A DNA stretch of 64,000 nucleotides from Thermoleophilum album (GCF_900108055.1 NZ_FNWJ01000002.1:196382-260381), one strand, 5' to 3'; positions 8,668-19,288 are shown, counted from the first letter of the stretch. A program made the numbers and translations. The notes: a model not told the origin generated them from the sequence alone.

Positions 8668-10344
8668 GTGAGCGGAACGAAAGCGAGCGACGGCGCTCCG
8701 GCCGCGGCCGGAGCGCCCTCAGAGTCACGATCGCCGGGTGCGCACGCGCGGGGTGGCGGGGTCTCTGCCACAGAGCAGCGCTCCCAACACGCGCGGCGGC
8801 TCGTGCGCAGCACCCTCTTTTTCTCGGCGGCGACCGGGCTGTCGCGTGTTCTGGGGCTTCTGCGCGAGGTGACGGCGGCCAGCCTGTATGGCGTCAGCGG
8901 AGCGATGTCGGCGTTCACGATCGCCTTCCAGGTCCCCAACCTGGTGCGCGCCCTGTTCGCCGACTCGGCGCTCCAGGGAGCGTTCGTACCGGTCTTCACG
9001 GAGTTGCTCGAACGGGGCGAACGCCAGCGGGCGTTCCGGGTCGCCTCGACGCTGTTCGTCTTGATCATCGTCGTGCTGGGGACGGTGACGCTTCTGTTCA
9101 TCGCCTTCGCGCGCCCCCTAATGGCGCTATTTACGCCCGGCTTCGCTGACGACCCGGCGCTTGCCGACCTGACCGTCGGTCTCGCGCGTCTGATGTTCCC
9201 GATCGTGCTCTTGCTCGCGCTCACCGGTCTGGTCGTGGGGATCCTCAACGCCTTCGATCACTTCGCGGTGCCGGCGCTTGCCCCGGTGGCCTGGAACGCC
9301 GTGATCATCGCTGCGCTCCTCGGCCTGACGCCGCTCCTAAGCCACGACCAACGGATTTACGCCTACGCGATCGGAGTTCTGGCGGGGACGGTCGTGCAGT
9401 TCTTGCTGCCCTTGCCGTGGTTGCGCGGGCGCGGCGCGCGCCTCGGCATCGCGTTCGACGTCCGCGATCCTTACGTCTGGCGGGTCCTCAAGTTGATGCT
9501 GCCGGTGACCGTCGCACTTGGCTTGATCAACCTCTCATTGCTGATCAACTCGCTGTTCGGGACGCTCGTCTCCGAGCAGGTTCCGGCAGCGATCGACAAG
9601 GCCTTCCGCATCTACCAGCTGCCGCAAGGCTTGTTCTCGATCTCGATCGCGACAATCCTCTTTCCGACGCTCGCGCGGTTGGCCGCGCGCGGCCAGCGCG
9701 CGGAGCTCCGCAGCTGGCTCGGCGAGGGCGTGCGGCAGGTCTTGCTTTTGCTGATCCCAAGCGCCGTGCTGATGGCCGTGCTGGCGGAGCCGATCACGCG
9801 CGTCGTCTATCAACGCGGTTCCTTCGGGGCGGATGCGACCGATCTCGTCTCGACGGCGCTGGTGTGGTGGTCGCTGTCGCTGCCGGCGCAGGGCGTCAGC
9901 CTGCTCTTCTCGCGCACCTTCTTCAGTTTGCAGCGCCCCTGGCTGACGACCGGGCTGTCGCTCGCCAATCTCGCGGTCAACGCCATCGTTGCTGCGCTGC
10001 TCTACCGTCCCCTCGGGATCGCCGGGATCGTGCTCGGCACGGTCGCCGGCACGATCGCGATGTGTGTCTGGCAAGGCGCCGTGCTGCGGCGCGAGCTCGG
10101 CGGTATCGAGGGCGCCAAGACCCTCAGCGCGGCGCTGCGGATGCTCGTCGCCGGGGGCCTCTTGGCCGCTGTCTCGTGGCTCGTGTGGCGGCAGCTCGAC
10201 GCTGCGCTGGGGCGGTCACTGTGGGGACAAGTGGTGGCGGTCGGCAGCGGCTGCGGGGCGGGCGCTGTGGCCTACCTCGCGACCTGTCGATTGCTCGGTG
10301 TGAGCGAGCTCGCGCGGGTCGCGCGGGCGCTGCGTGCTCGCTGA
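8668..10344 (+). CDS. murJ: Lipid II flippase MurJ (MviN family)
   Basis: 558 residues from GTG 8668. Flips lipid II across the membrane for peptidoglycan synthesis. The MOP-superfamily core begins near LVRSTLFFSAATGLSRVLGL with the conserved RVLGxxRE, followed by about 14 hydrophobic segments. PQGLFSISIATILFPTLAR and LLFSRTFFSLQRPW are typical MurJ motifs. The start is uncertain: GTG 8608, 8668 and 8803 are all in frame. The roughly 45 residues before the core are Ala/Gly-rich, and part of them is encoded by a perfect 26-bp palindrome, so 8803 may be the true start. Confidence 0.9.
   Translation: MSGTKASDGAPAAAGAPSESRSPGAHARGGGVSATEQRSQHARRLVRSTLFFSAATGLSRVLGLLREVTAASLYGVSGAMSAFTIAFQVPNLVRALFADSALQGAFVPVFTELLERGERQRAFRVASTLFVLIIVVLGTVTLLFIAFARPLMALFTPGFADDPALADLTVGLARLMFPIVLLLALTGLVVGILNAFDHFAVPALAPVAWNAVIIAALLGLTPLLSHDQRIYAYAIGVLAGTVVQFLLPLPWLRGRGARLGIAFDVRDPYVWRVLKLMLPVTVALGLINLSLLINSLFGTLVSEQVPAAIDKAFRIYQLPQGLFSISIATILFPTLARLAARGQRAELRSWLGEGVRQVLLLLIPSAVLMAVLAEPITRVVYQRGSFGADATDLVSTALVWWSLSLPAQGVSLLFSRTFFSLQRPWLTTGLSLANLAVNAIVAALLYRPLGIAGIVLGTVAGTIAMCVWQGAVLRRELGGIEGAKTLSAALRMLVAGGLLAAVSWLVWRQLDAALGRSLWGQVVAVGSGCGAGAVAYLATCRLLGVSELARVARALRAR
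8692..8717. repeat. 26-bp perfect palindrome near the murJ start
   Basis: A fully self-complementary stretch (arms GGCGCTCCGGCC and GGCCGGAGCGCC around GC). It lies in the weakly conserved N-terminal coding part of murJ, or just upstream of it if translation starts at 8803. It could act as an operator or a very stable RNA hairpin. Confidence 0.75.
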
Positions 10345-10371
10345 GCGGGCTTCGGTGGCGGCAAAGCCCGC
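10345..10371 (+). terminator. Hairpin directly after murJ
   Basis: GCGGGCTT pairs with AAGCCCGC across an 11-base loop, beginning on the base after the murJ stop. A second, mutually exclusive stem (GTGGCGG 10355-10361 with CCGCCAC 10368-10374) overlaps it. No U-run follows. It lies just before the lepA -10 box, fitting a transcript boundary. Confidence 0.5.
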
Positions 10372-10380
10372 CACTGCGGG

Positions 10381-10386
10381 CATACT
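10381..10386 (+). promoter_or_regulatory. -10 box CATACT, leaderless type
   Basis: CATACT ends 9 bases before TTG 10396, the lepA start. First base off consensus. Confidence 0.35.
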
Positions 10387-10395
10387 CACGGCGCC

Positions 10396-12213
<1,818 letters not shown>

Positions 12214-12219
12214 ACAGAT

Positions 12220-12241
12220 TTAGGTGGCGCTTAGGGGGCGC
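12220..12241. repeat. Two tandem 11-bp direct repeats before the sigma factor
   Basis: TTAGGTGGCGC (12220-12230) is followed immediately by TTAGGGGGCGC (12231-12241), one mismatch, a spacing of about one helical turn. They cover the -35 region of the -10 box at 12245, a position suited to an activator or repressor pair. Confidence 0.6.
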
Positions 12242-12244
12242 GCG

Positions 12245-12250
12245 TACCTT
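12245..12250 (+). promoter_or_regulatory. -10 box TACCTT, leaderless type
   Basis: TACCTT ends 8 bases before GTG 12259, the sigma factor start. Confidence 0.5.
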
Positions 12251-12258
12251 CGCTTCCC

Positions 12259-13335
<1,077 letters not shown>

Positions 13336-13396
13336 GCTGCGCGCCACGCTCGGCGCCCGGCGGGCGGCGAATCGGTCGTCGAGCGGCTCCCTCCAA

Positions 13397-13402
13397 TACA
13401 CT
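13397..13402 (+). promoter_or_regulatory. -10 box TACACT with a leader
   Basis: TACACT lies 35 bases before ATG 13438. The resulting leader of about 28 bases contains a strong Shine-Dalgarno site (13429-13434), so this operon is not leaderless, in contrast to most neighbours. Confidence 0.5.
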
Positions 13403-13428
13403 GCCCCGCCGCACACGGAAGGAGAGTC

Positions 13429-13434
13429 GGAGGG
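13429..13434 (+). promoter_or_regulatory. Shine-Dalgarno site GGAGGG
   Basis: Three bases plus A before ATG 13438; among the clearest ribosome-binding sites in the window. It fixes the HadA-like start. Confidence 0.6.
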
Positions 13435-13437
13435 AAG

Positions 13438-13881
13438 ATGCCGGTCGACACCAAGGCCGTAGGCAAGACGTATCCGCCCTACGAGTACGAGGTCGGTAAA
13501 GAGAAGATCCGCGAGTACGCGCAGGCGGTTGGCGAGACCAACCCGATCTACTTCGACCGTCAGCAGGCGCAGGCTGCGGGTTTCCGCGACGTGGTGGCGC
13601 CGCCGATGTTCTGCGTCGTGTTCAGCGCCGGTTCCGTCGGGCCGGCGATTCTCGATCCCGAGGTCGGGATCAACTTCGCGATGATGGTGCACGGGGCGCA
13701 GGAGTTCGTGTGGGGCGAGCCGGTCTGCTCCGGCGACACGATCACGACCACCACGACCTGCAAAGAGATTTACGAGCGCGGCGGCATGGGCTTCTACGTG
13801 TTCGAGACGCGCTCGGTCAACCAGGAGGGGAAAGAGGTCGTGCGCGGACTGTGGACGAACATCGTGCGGGGGGTTTCGTGA
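13438..13881 (+). CDS. MaoC-type dehydratase, HadA-like (non-catalytic) subunit
   Basis: 147 residues, a single hot-dog fold. The position that carries the Asp/His hydratase motif in active MaoC proteins reads YAQAVGETNPIYFD here, with the catalytic Asp and His missing. In mycobacterial HadAB the A subunit likewise lacks catalytic residues and binds the acyl chain, while B is catalytic. The next gene starts on the last base of this stop codon (TGATG) and has an intact motif, so the two are probably a heterodimeric (3R)-hydroxyacyl thioester dehydratase of type II fatty acid synthesis. A separate enoyl hydratase role is possible. Confidence 0.8.
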   Translation: MPVDTKAVGKTYPPYEYEVGKEKIREYAQAVGETNPIYFDRQQAQAAGFRDVVAPPMFCVVFSAGSVGPAILDPEVGINFAMMVHGAQEFVWGEPVCSGDTITTTTTCKEIYERGGMGFYVFETRSVNQEGKEVVRGLWTNIVRGVS

Positions 13882-14279
13882 TGGCGCTTGAGGCCGGCCA
13901 GAAGATCCCGGAACTGCGGGTTACCCCGGATCGTTATCTGCCGCACCGCTACGCCGGCGCGTCGGGAGACTTCAACCCGATCCACATCGATCCCGAGTTC
14001 GCCCGCAACGTTGGGCTGCCCGGCAACATCCTGCACGGTCTATGGACGATGGCGCAGGTGGCTCGCGCCGTCGAGCAGGTCGCCGGCGACGATCCGCGGC
14101 GCCTGAAGCGCCTGTCGGTGCAGTTCCGCGGGATGGGTTTGCCGGAGAAGGAGATCGTGGTGAGCGGCACCGTCCGCGAGGTCGCGGGTGGGCGCGCGAC
14201 GATCGATCTCGTTGCCGAGCAGGACGGCAAGCAGATCATCCGCAACGCGGTAGCCGAGGTCGAGCTGCCGGAGGGGTAG
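13881..14279 (+). CDS. MaoC-type dehydratase, HadB-like catalytic subunit
   Basis: 132 residues from ATG 13881, which shares one base with the preceding stop. YAGASGDFNPIHIDPEFA carries the Asp and His of the R-specific hydratase motif; GLPGNILHGLWTMAQVARAV follows as in HadB. It removes water from (3R)-hydroxyacyl-ACP or -CoA. Tight coupling to the HadA-like gene supports a 1:1 complex. A GC hairpin follows 9 bases after the stop. Confidence 0.82.
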   Translation: MALEAGQKIPELRVTPDRYLPHRYAGASGDFNPIHIDPEFARNVGLPGNILHGLWTMAQVARAVEQVAGDDPRRLKRLSVQFRGMGLPEKEIVVSGTVREVAGGRATIDLVAEQDGKQIIRNAVAEVELPEG

Positions 14280-14287
14280 CCCGGGGG

Positions 14288-14310
14288 CGCGGGCGGCTCA
14301 GCCGCCCGCG
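14288..14310 (+). terminator. GC-rich hairpin after the HadAB-like pair
   Basis: A perfect 10-bp stem (CGCGGGCGGC / GCCGCCCGCG) with a 3-base loop, starting 9 bases after the stop at 14279. There is no U-tract, which is common for terminators in GC-rich actinobacteria. Confidence 0.65.
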
Positions 14311-14333
14311 CAAACGCCGGGCCGGCGCGAACG

Positions 14334-14366
14334 ATCACCCCCTCGTGCTTGCACAATTGGGGTGAT
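14334..14366. promoter_or_regulatory. Inverted repeat over the hrcA promoter and start codon
   Basis: ATCACCCC (14334-14341) and GGGGTGAT (14359-14366) are perfect 8-bp arms with 17 bases between them, and a small inner repeat GTGC-TT-GCAC (14345-14354). The right arm covers the start codon. It is not a CIRCE element (no GCACTC-N9-GAGTGC), so if it is the hrcA operator it is atypical. Confidence 0.5.
14352..14357 (+). promoter_or_regulatory. -10 box CACAAT, leaderless type
   Basis: CACAAT ends 7 bases before ATG 14365 and lies inside the inverted repeat. First base off consensus. Confidence 0.35.
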
Positions 14367-15477
14367 GGTGGCGGTTGGTCGGGCACGGATGGATAGCGGG
14401 CAGCGCTCGCTGCGGGCTAGCTCGCCTGCCGCGAACGCCCCTGCCAGCCCGCGCATTAGCGACCGGCAGCGACTGATCCTGCGTAAGGTCGTCGAGCGCC
14501 ACTTGGTTTCTGGGGAGCCGGTTGGCTCGAAATGGATCGCCGGTGAGCCCGACGTCCCTTGGGGACCGTCGACGGTCCGCGCCGAGCTCCACCGTCTCGA
14601 GCAACTCGGGCTCTTGCAGCATCCTCACACCTCGGCCGGTCGCGTGCCGACCGACCGGGGCTATCGCGTCTACGTCGACGATCTGCTGGCGAGCGGTGGA
14701 CTGCCGGTATCGCCCGTGGCCGAGATCACCCTGCCGGCCGTGCGTCGCGAGCTCGACCAGGCGATCCGCCAAGCCACCACCCAGCTCTCGCAGATCACCA
14801 ATCTGCTCGCACTGGTCACGGCCCCCCCGATCGAGACGACCACGGTGCGGCGGGTCGAAGTGCTCCAGCTGCAGCCCCAGCTGGTGATGGTCGTGGTGAT
14901 TACCTCGACCGGCGGGGTGACCAAGCGCGTCTTCACCTATCCGGCGCCGGTCGATCCGGGTCTCGTGGAGTGGGCCGAGAGCTACCTCAATGAGACCCTG
15001 CACGGCCTCGAGGTGGGGGCGCGGATGTTGCGGAAGCGGTTGGACGATCCCGAGCTCGACGAGCGGGAGCGCGAGTTCCTGCGCTCCCTCGCGCCGGTCT
15101 TCACTGAACTCGAGGAGAGCGCGCAGAGCACGTTGTTCATGGAGGGCGCACACCGCCTGCTTGCTGAGCACCGCTTCTTCGAGCTCTCGCAGATCGCCGA
15201 TCTGCTCGGCATTCTCGAGCGCCGCGTTCTGCTGCTGGGGTTGCTGCGGCGCTGGCTCGACGAACCGAGCGTCTACTTGCGGATCGGTAGTGAGAACCCG
15301 GCGCCCGAGATGCGCTCGATGTCGCTGGTGGCAGCCAACTACGGAACGCCCTTGCGCAACCTCGGTACCGTCTCCGTGCTCGGTCCCGTGCGCATGGATT
15401 ACGCCCGCGCGATCGCTGCCGTGCGGGCGACCGCACGGGAGCTATCGCGCTTCGTCGGCGAGGTCTACGAGCGGTGA
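14365..15477 (+). CDS. hrcA: Heat-inducible transcription repressor HrcA
   Basis: 370 residues from ATG 14365. GTG 14362 and ATG 14389 are alternatives; 14365 is favoured because CACAAT lies 7 bases upstream. It represses chaperone genes, classically by binding CIRCE. A winged HTH (ISDRQRLILRKVVERHLVSG, then GPSTVRAELHRLEQLGLLQ and PHTSAGRVPTDRGYRVYVD) precedes the GAF-like dimerisation domain, which ends with MDYARAIAAVRATARELS. The dnaJ start overlaps the stop, so HrcA and DnaJ are made from one message. Confidence 0.95.
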   Translation: MVAVGRARMDSGQRSLRASSPAANAPASPRISDRQRLILRKVVERHLVSGEPVGSKWIAGEPDVPWGPSTVRAELHRLEQLGLLQHPHTSAGRVPTDRGYRVYVDDLLASGGLPVSPVAEITLPAVRRELDQAIRQATTQLSQITNLLALVTAPPIETTTVRRVEVLQLQPQLVMVVVITSTGGVTKRVFTYPAPVDPGLVEWAESYLNETLHGLEVGARMLRKRLDDPELDEREREFLRSLAPVFTELEESAQSTLFMEGAHRLLAEHRFFELSQIADLLGILERRVLLLGLLRRWLDEPSVYLRIGSENPAPEMRSMSLVAANYGTPLRNLGTVSVLGPVRMDYARAIAAVRATARELSRFVGEVYER

Positions 15478-16622
15478 GTCGTCCTGATCCCTACGAGTTG
15501 CTTGGTGTCTCTCGCGATGCCGACGAGCGCGAGATCAAGAAGGCGTTCCGGCGGCGAGCACGAGAGCTCCACCCTGACATCAACAAGCACGATCCGCAGG
15601 CGGAAGAGAAGTTCAAGCAACTGACCGAGGCCTACGAGGTGCTGTCGGACCCTGAGCGGCGAGCGATCTACGATCGCTACGGCTGGGCGGGTCTCGAGCG
15701 CCAGGGCTTCCAGCCGACGGCGCAAAGCTACCGGTCGTTCAGCGACATCTTCGAGGCGTTCTTCGGGGGGGATCCCTTCGCATCGTTCTTCGGTGGCGGC
15801 CGCACCGGCAGCGCCGGCGAGGACATCGAGGTCGAGGTCGAAATCGACCTCGAGCTGGCGGCGCGGGGGGGAACGGTCGACGTCGAGTACGACGCCGTCG
15901 AGCTGTGCGAGCACTGCGCTGGCGGCGGTGCAGCCCCGGGCTCGGCAATGGTTCCTTGCGGACGCTGCGGCGGCAGCGGTCAGCTGCGGTCGGTGGCTGC
16001 CACGCCGTTCGGGCGGGTGGTGCGCAGTGAGACCTGCGCGGCTTGTGGCGGCGAGGGGCTGCGGCCCGCGCGCCGCTGTCCCGCCTGTGAGGGCAGTGGT
16101 CGCAGGCTTGCCCGACGCAAGCTGGAGGTGGCGATCCCGCCGGGCATCGCCGACGGTCAGCGGATCCGCCTGTCTGGCCGCGGCCACGCCGGCAGCGGCG
16201 GTGGGCCGAACGGCGATCTCTTCCTGCATGTGCGCGTACGCGAAGACGCACGTTTCTTGCGCGACGGCGACGACCTGATCACCGCCGTGCGGATCCCGAT
16301 GGCCGACGCCGCGCTCGGCACGAAGGTGACGGTGCCCACGGTCGAGGGCGAGGAGACGATCGAGCTGCCGCCTGGCACCCAGCCGGGCACCGTGGTGACG
16401 TTGAGCGGTCGCGGGATGCCTCGCCTCGGCCGCCGCGGGCGCGGCGATCTGCGGGTCGTCGTGGACGTCGAGGTGCCGGCCGTCGTCGATGACCGCGCTC
16501 GGCAACTACTCGAGCAACTCCGGACCGAGCTCGCAGGACGTCCGAACGGTGATGGGCGTTCGGGCGCCGAGCGCGAACACCACCTAGGCATCGTCGAGCG
16601 CTTGCGGCGCGTCTTCCGTTGA
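15474..16622 (+). CDS. dnaJ: Chaperone DnaJ
   Basis: 382 residues from GTG 15474, which overlaps the hrcA stop (GTGA). Stimulates DnaK ATPase and binds unfolded protein. J domain with HPD at 33-35, a Gly/Phe-rich segment (FEAFFGGDPFASFFGGG), a complete zinc domain of four CxxCxGxG repeats (CEHCAGGG, CGRCGGSG, CAACGGEG, CPACEGSG; about 145-205), and the C-terminal substrate domain. This is a full type I DnaJ. prmA begins inside its stop codon. No dnaK or grpE is in the window, so this is the DnaJ2-type copy linked to hrcA. Confidence 0.97.
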   Translation: MSRPDPYELLGVSRDADEREIKKAFRRRARELHPDINKHDPQAEEKFKQLTEAYEVLSDPERRAIYDRYGWAGLERQGFQPTAQSYRSFSDIFEAFFGGDPFASFFGGGRTGSAGEDIEVEVEIDLELAARGGTVDVEYDAVELCEHCAGGGAAPGSAMVPCGRCGGSGQLRSVAATPFGRVVRSETCAACGGEGLRPARRCPACEGSGRRLARRKLEVAIPPGIADGQRIRLSGRGHAGSGGGPNGDLFLHVRVREDARFLRDGDDLITAVRIPMADAALGTKVTVPTVEGEETIELPPGTQPGTVVTLSGRGMPRLGRRGRGDLRVVVDVEVPAVVDDRARQLLEQLRTELAGRPNGDGRSGAEREHHLGIVERLRRVFR

Positions 16623-17464
16623 CCGAGATCGTGAGACTCGCGATCGCGGGCCCGGCGCGCGAGCGCGAGCGGCTGTTAGCGGCGCTTATCGAACTAGCGC
16701 CCGCGGGCTTTGAGGAGACGGAGATTGAGGGCTCCGAGCGCGTCGAGTTCGCCCTCTACGGGGCGCCCGGCGAATTGCCGGAGCTGGCGCCTGGGCGGGC
16801 GACGCTGGGGGACGTGGAGGTCGAGGTGCGCTGCGAGCTCGTCCCCAGCGACTGGGCAGACCGTTGGCGTCGCTTCCACCGCGCGGTCCGCGTGGCGGGC
16901 ATCCACGTGCGACCGCCCTGGGAGCCGCGCGACCGGTCGGCACGCGTGGATGTCGAGATCGACCCAGGACGCGCCTTCGGCACCGGTGCACACGCGACTA
17001 CGCGCCTCTGTCTGCTGCTCCTAAGCACCTGGCTGCAGGGAGGCGAAGGGCGGGAGCGGCTGACCGTCTGCGACGTTGGGTGCGGTTCGGGTGTCCTCGC
17101 GCTGGTCGCTCGTGCTCTCGGCGTCGAGCGAGTGCTGGCGCTCGACCAGGACCCCCAAGCAGTCGAAGCGACCCGTGCCAACGCTCAGCGCAACCGCCTC
17201 GAGCTCGCAGCGATCGAGCAGCGTGACGCGCTGCGCGACGAACTTCCTGGGGCCGACCTCTACCTGGCGAACCTCACTGGGCCCGTGCTCCAGCGTCTTG
17301 CACCCCGCCTGCCCCGTCAGTCCTGGGTCGCGGCGGGCGGCTTCCTGCGCAGTGAAGAGGCGGTGGTAGCGGACAGCTTCGCCCCGCGCATCGCCGCGGC
17401 GCGGATGACCGAGGGCGAGTGGTGCGCGCTGCTCTTCGCGCCGCCTCAGAGCACCGCGCTCTGA
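16619..17464 (+). CDS. prmA: Ribosomal protein L11 methyltransferase
   Basis: 281 residues from TTG 16619, overlapping the dnaJ stop; GTG 16631 is an alternative. Trimethylates ribosomal protein L11. SAM-binding motif I is VCDVGCGSGV (150-159). GRAFGTGAHATT (117-128) is the PrmA family signature. The motif usually read as an NxxA/NPPY-like loop is LANLTGPVL (216-224). The gene order hrcA-dnaJ-prmA is common. The last 19 bases overlap the end of the convergent antiporter gene. Confidence 0.92.
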   Translation: MTEIVRLAIAGPARERERLLAALIELAPAGFEETEIEGSERVEFALYGAPGELPELAPGRATLGDVEVEVRCELVPSDWADRWRRFHRAVRVAGIHVRPPWEPRDRSARVDVEIDPGRAFGTGAHATTRLCLLLLSTWLQGGEGRERLTVCDVGCGSGVLALVARALGVERVLALDQDPQAVEATRANAQRNRLELAAIEQRDALRDELPGADLYLANLTGPVLQRLAPRLPRQSWVAAGGFLRSEEAVVADSFAPRIAAARMTEGEWCALLFAPPQSTAL

Positions 17465-19257
17465 GTCGCCACACCCGCGACCTCTTGCCACCAGGAGCGC
17501 GTCTGCTCGTCCGGAGCGTTCCGGATGCGGTCACGCGCGTAGCGCAAGAGCTGACGTGGGCCGCCGATTGCGACACGGCCCTCGCCGGTAGCGGCGAGAC
17601 GGCCGTCCGCGAGCTGCACCAGCGCTCCCGGAGCGCCGTGGCGGGTTCGGAGCACTCGCACGACTTCCAAGCCGTCGATCATCTGTGGCTCGCCGGGATC
17701 TCCCCACTCGGGCCGCCACGGCTTGACCGAGAAGATCGCTGCGCGCCCGAGTAGCGGTCCGCGGCGTCGCTGCGCGTCGTCGCCCAGCGGGCCACGTCGC
17801 CAGCGCTCGAACAGGTCCTCGACCAATTGGCGGTGGTCGCGACGCACGAGGATGTGCAGGCGATCGCCGGCAGCGATCTCGGTCGAGCCGCGCGGCAGCA
17901 AAGCTTGGTCGCCGCGGACGATCACGCTGACGAGCGCGTCGCGGGGGAGACCGAGCTCCCGCACCAGCCGCCCAACCGCCGCGTCGCCGGCGCGCACAGG
18001 GAACTCCAGCACCTCGGCGCCAAGCCGGCGGATCGTTCCGACCTCCACGAGCGGTCGCGGCAGCGCCGGCTCCTTGCTGGTCAAGCCGAGCGCGCGTGCC
18101 AACGGCTCGAACGTAATTCCCTGGACGAGGGTCGATACCAGGACGGTGAAGAAGACGATGTCGAAGAAGCGCTCGGCCCCGGCCACCCCTTCGAGCACCG
18201 GAAAGGTGGCGAAGACCACCGGCAGGGCGCCCCGCAACCCGGCCCAGCCAAGCAGCAAGGTCTCCCGCGCCGAGTAACGCGCCGGCAGCGTGCAGACCAA
18301 AGCCGCCAGCGGGCGAGCAACGAGCACTAGCACGGCGGTGACGATCAGTCCGTCCACCGCGACATCGCCCAGGCGACTCGGAAACACGAGCAGTCCGAGC
18401 AGCAGGAAGAGAGCTATCTGACAGACCCACGCTACGCCCGCGTGGAACGCCTCGATCGTGCGGCGGCCCGGGATCGCCGCACTGCCAAGCGTCAGTCCCG
18501 CGAGGTACACCGCAAGGAAACCCGAGCCGTGCGAGACGTCGGCGGCCCCGAACGCGATCCCACAGGTCGCCACGGACGCGACCGGGTAGAGACCGAGCGA
18601 CGGCAGCCGCAGCGGCTCGAGCGCACGCACCGCCAATAACCCGGTCACAAGGCCCACGGCGCCGCCGATTGTCAGCTGGCGCACCAGCAGCACGACCATG
18701 TCGTCGAGGCCGTAGCCCGGCCGGCGGATCCACTCGATAAAGCCGATCACCAGCAGAATCGCGAGGGGATCGTTGAAGCCAGCTTCTGCTTCGAGCGTCC
18801 GTGCCAGCCGACGGCGCAAACTCGAGCCCCGCAAAACCGAGAAGACGGCGGCGGTGTCGGTAGTCGACATCACCGCGCCCAGGAGAAGCCCCTCGAGCAG
18901 CCCGATTCGCAGCAATAAGTGAGCGGCGAGGCCGGTTATCGCTGCCGTCAGGAAGGTCCCCACGGTGGCCAGCGCGAGACCCGTTGGCAGCACCGGTCGT
19001 ATCTCCCGCCAGCCGGCCGCCAGCCCACCCTCGAAGAGGATCAGCGCGAGTGCGATCACTCCCAGCGTCCGTGCCAGCTCGATGTCTGAGCGGCTTGCGC
19101 CGAACTCGATCAGGCCGAGGCCGTCGGAACCGATGAGCATGCCCAGAGCGAGGAACAGCACAAGCCCCGGCACGCGCAGGCGGCCGGCGAGCATCGTGGC
19201 GCCGACGCCGAGCGCGAGCAGGGCGCCGGCGGCAAGCATGGCTGGGCCCGCAGACAC
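17446..19257 (-). CDS. K+/H+ antiporter, CPA1 type with C-terminal TrkA-C domain (CvrA/NhaP2-like)
   Basis: 603 residues from GTG 19257. Exchanges protons for K+ (perhaps Na+) at the membrane. About 12-13 hydrophobic segments fill residues 1-390, with LILFEGGL, TDTAAVFSVLRG and LEAEAGFNDPLA, the last holding the conserved ion-site Asn-Asp. A TrkA-C/RCK_C regulatory domain follows (about 395-470), then a CorC/HlyC-like C-terminal region. This layout matches the potassium/proton antiporter CvrA (NhaP2). It shares its promoter region with yqeY and ends inside prmA. Confidence 0.87.
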   Translation of the reverse strand: MSAGPAMLAAGALLALGVGATMLAGRLRVPGLVLFLALGMLIGSDGLGLIEFGASRSDIELARTLGVIALALILFEGGLAAGWREIRPVLPTGLALATVGTFLTAAITGLAAHLLLRIGLLEGLLLGAVMSTTDTAAVFSVLRGSSLRRRLARTLEAEAGFNDPLAILLVIGFIEWIRRPGYGLDDMVVLLVRQLTIGGAVGLVTGLLAVRALEPLRLPSLGLYPVASVATCGIAFGAADVSHGSGFLAVYLAGLTLGSAAIPGRRTIEAFHAGVAWVCQIALFLLLGLLVFPSRLGDVAVDGLIVTAVLVLVARPLAALVCTLPARYSARETLLLGWAGLRGALPVVFATFPVLEGVAGAERFFDIVFFTVLVSTLVQGITFEPLARALGLTSKEPALPRPLVEVGTIRRLGAEVLEFPVRAGDAAVGRLVRELGLPRDALVSVIVRGDQALLPRGSTEIAAGDRLHILVRRDHRQLVEDLFERWRRGPLGDDAQRRRGPLLGRAAIFSVKPWRPEWGDPGEPQMIDGLEVVRVLRTRHGAPGALVQLADGRLAATGEGRVAIGGPRQLLRYARDRIRNAPDEQTRSWWQEVAGVATQSAVL

Positions 19258-19266
19258 GGTCGGCCG

Positions 19267-19272
19267 AGTCTA
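19267..19272 (-). promoter_or_regulatory. -10 box TAGACT for the antiporter
   Basis: On the minus strand TAGACT ends 9 bases before GTG 19257. It is only 10 bp from the oppositely directed -10 box of yqeY. Confidence 0.5.
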
Positions 19273-19282
19273 CGGTCGCGCC

Positions 19283-19288
19283 TACACT
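19283..19288 (+). promoter_or_regulatory. -10 box TACACT, leaderless type
   Basis: TACACT ends 8 bases before GTG 19297. It overlaps the alternative TTG at 19288, so it favours GTG 19297 as the yqeY start. Confidence 0.55.

Noticed and set aside
13354-13366. GC palindrome after the sigma factor gene as a terminator
   Set aside because: The arms meet with only one base between them, so no hairpin loop can form.
14334-14366. CIRCE element before hrcA
   Set aside because: The repeat has neither the GCACTC/GAGTGC core nor the 9-base spacer; recorded only as an atypical inverted repeat.
16964-17080. Possible horizontal transfer or mobile element
   Set aside because: No transposase, integrase, tRNA-flanked insertion or shift in base composition is visible here or elsewhere in the window.
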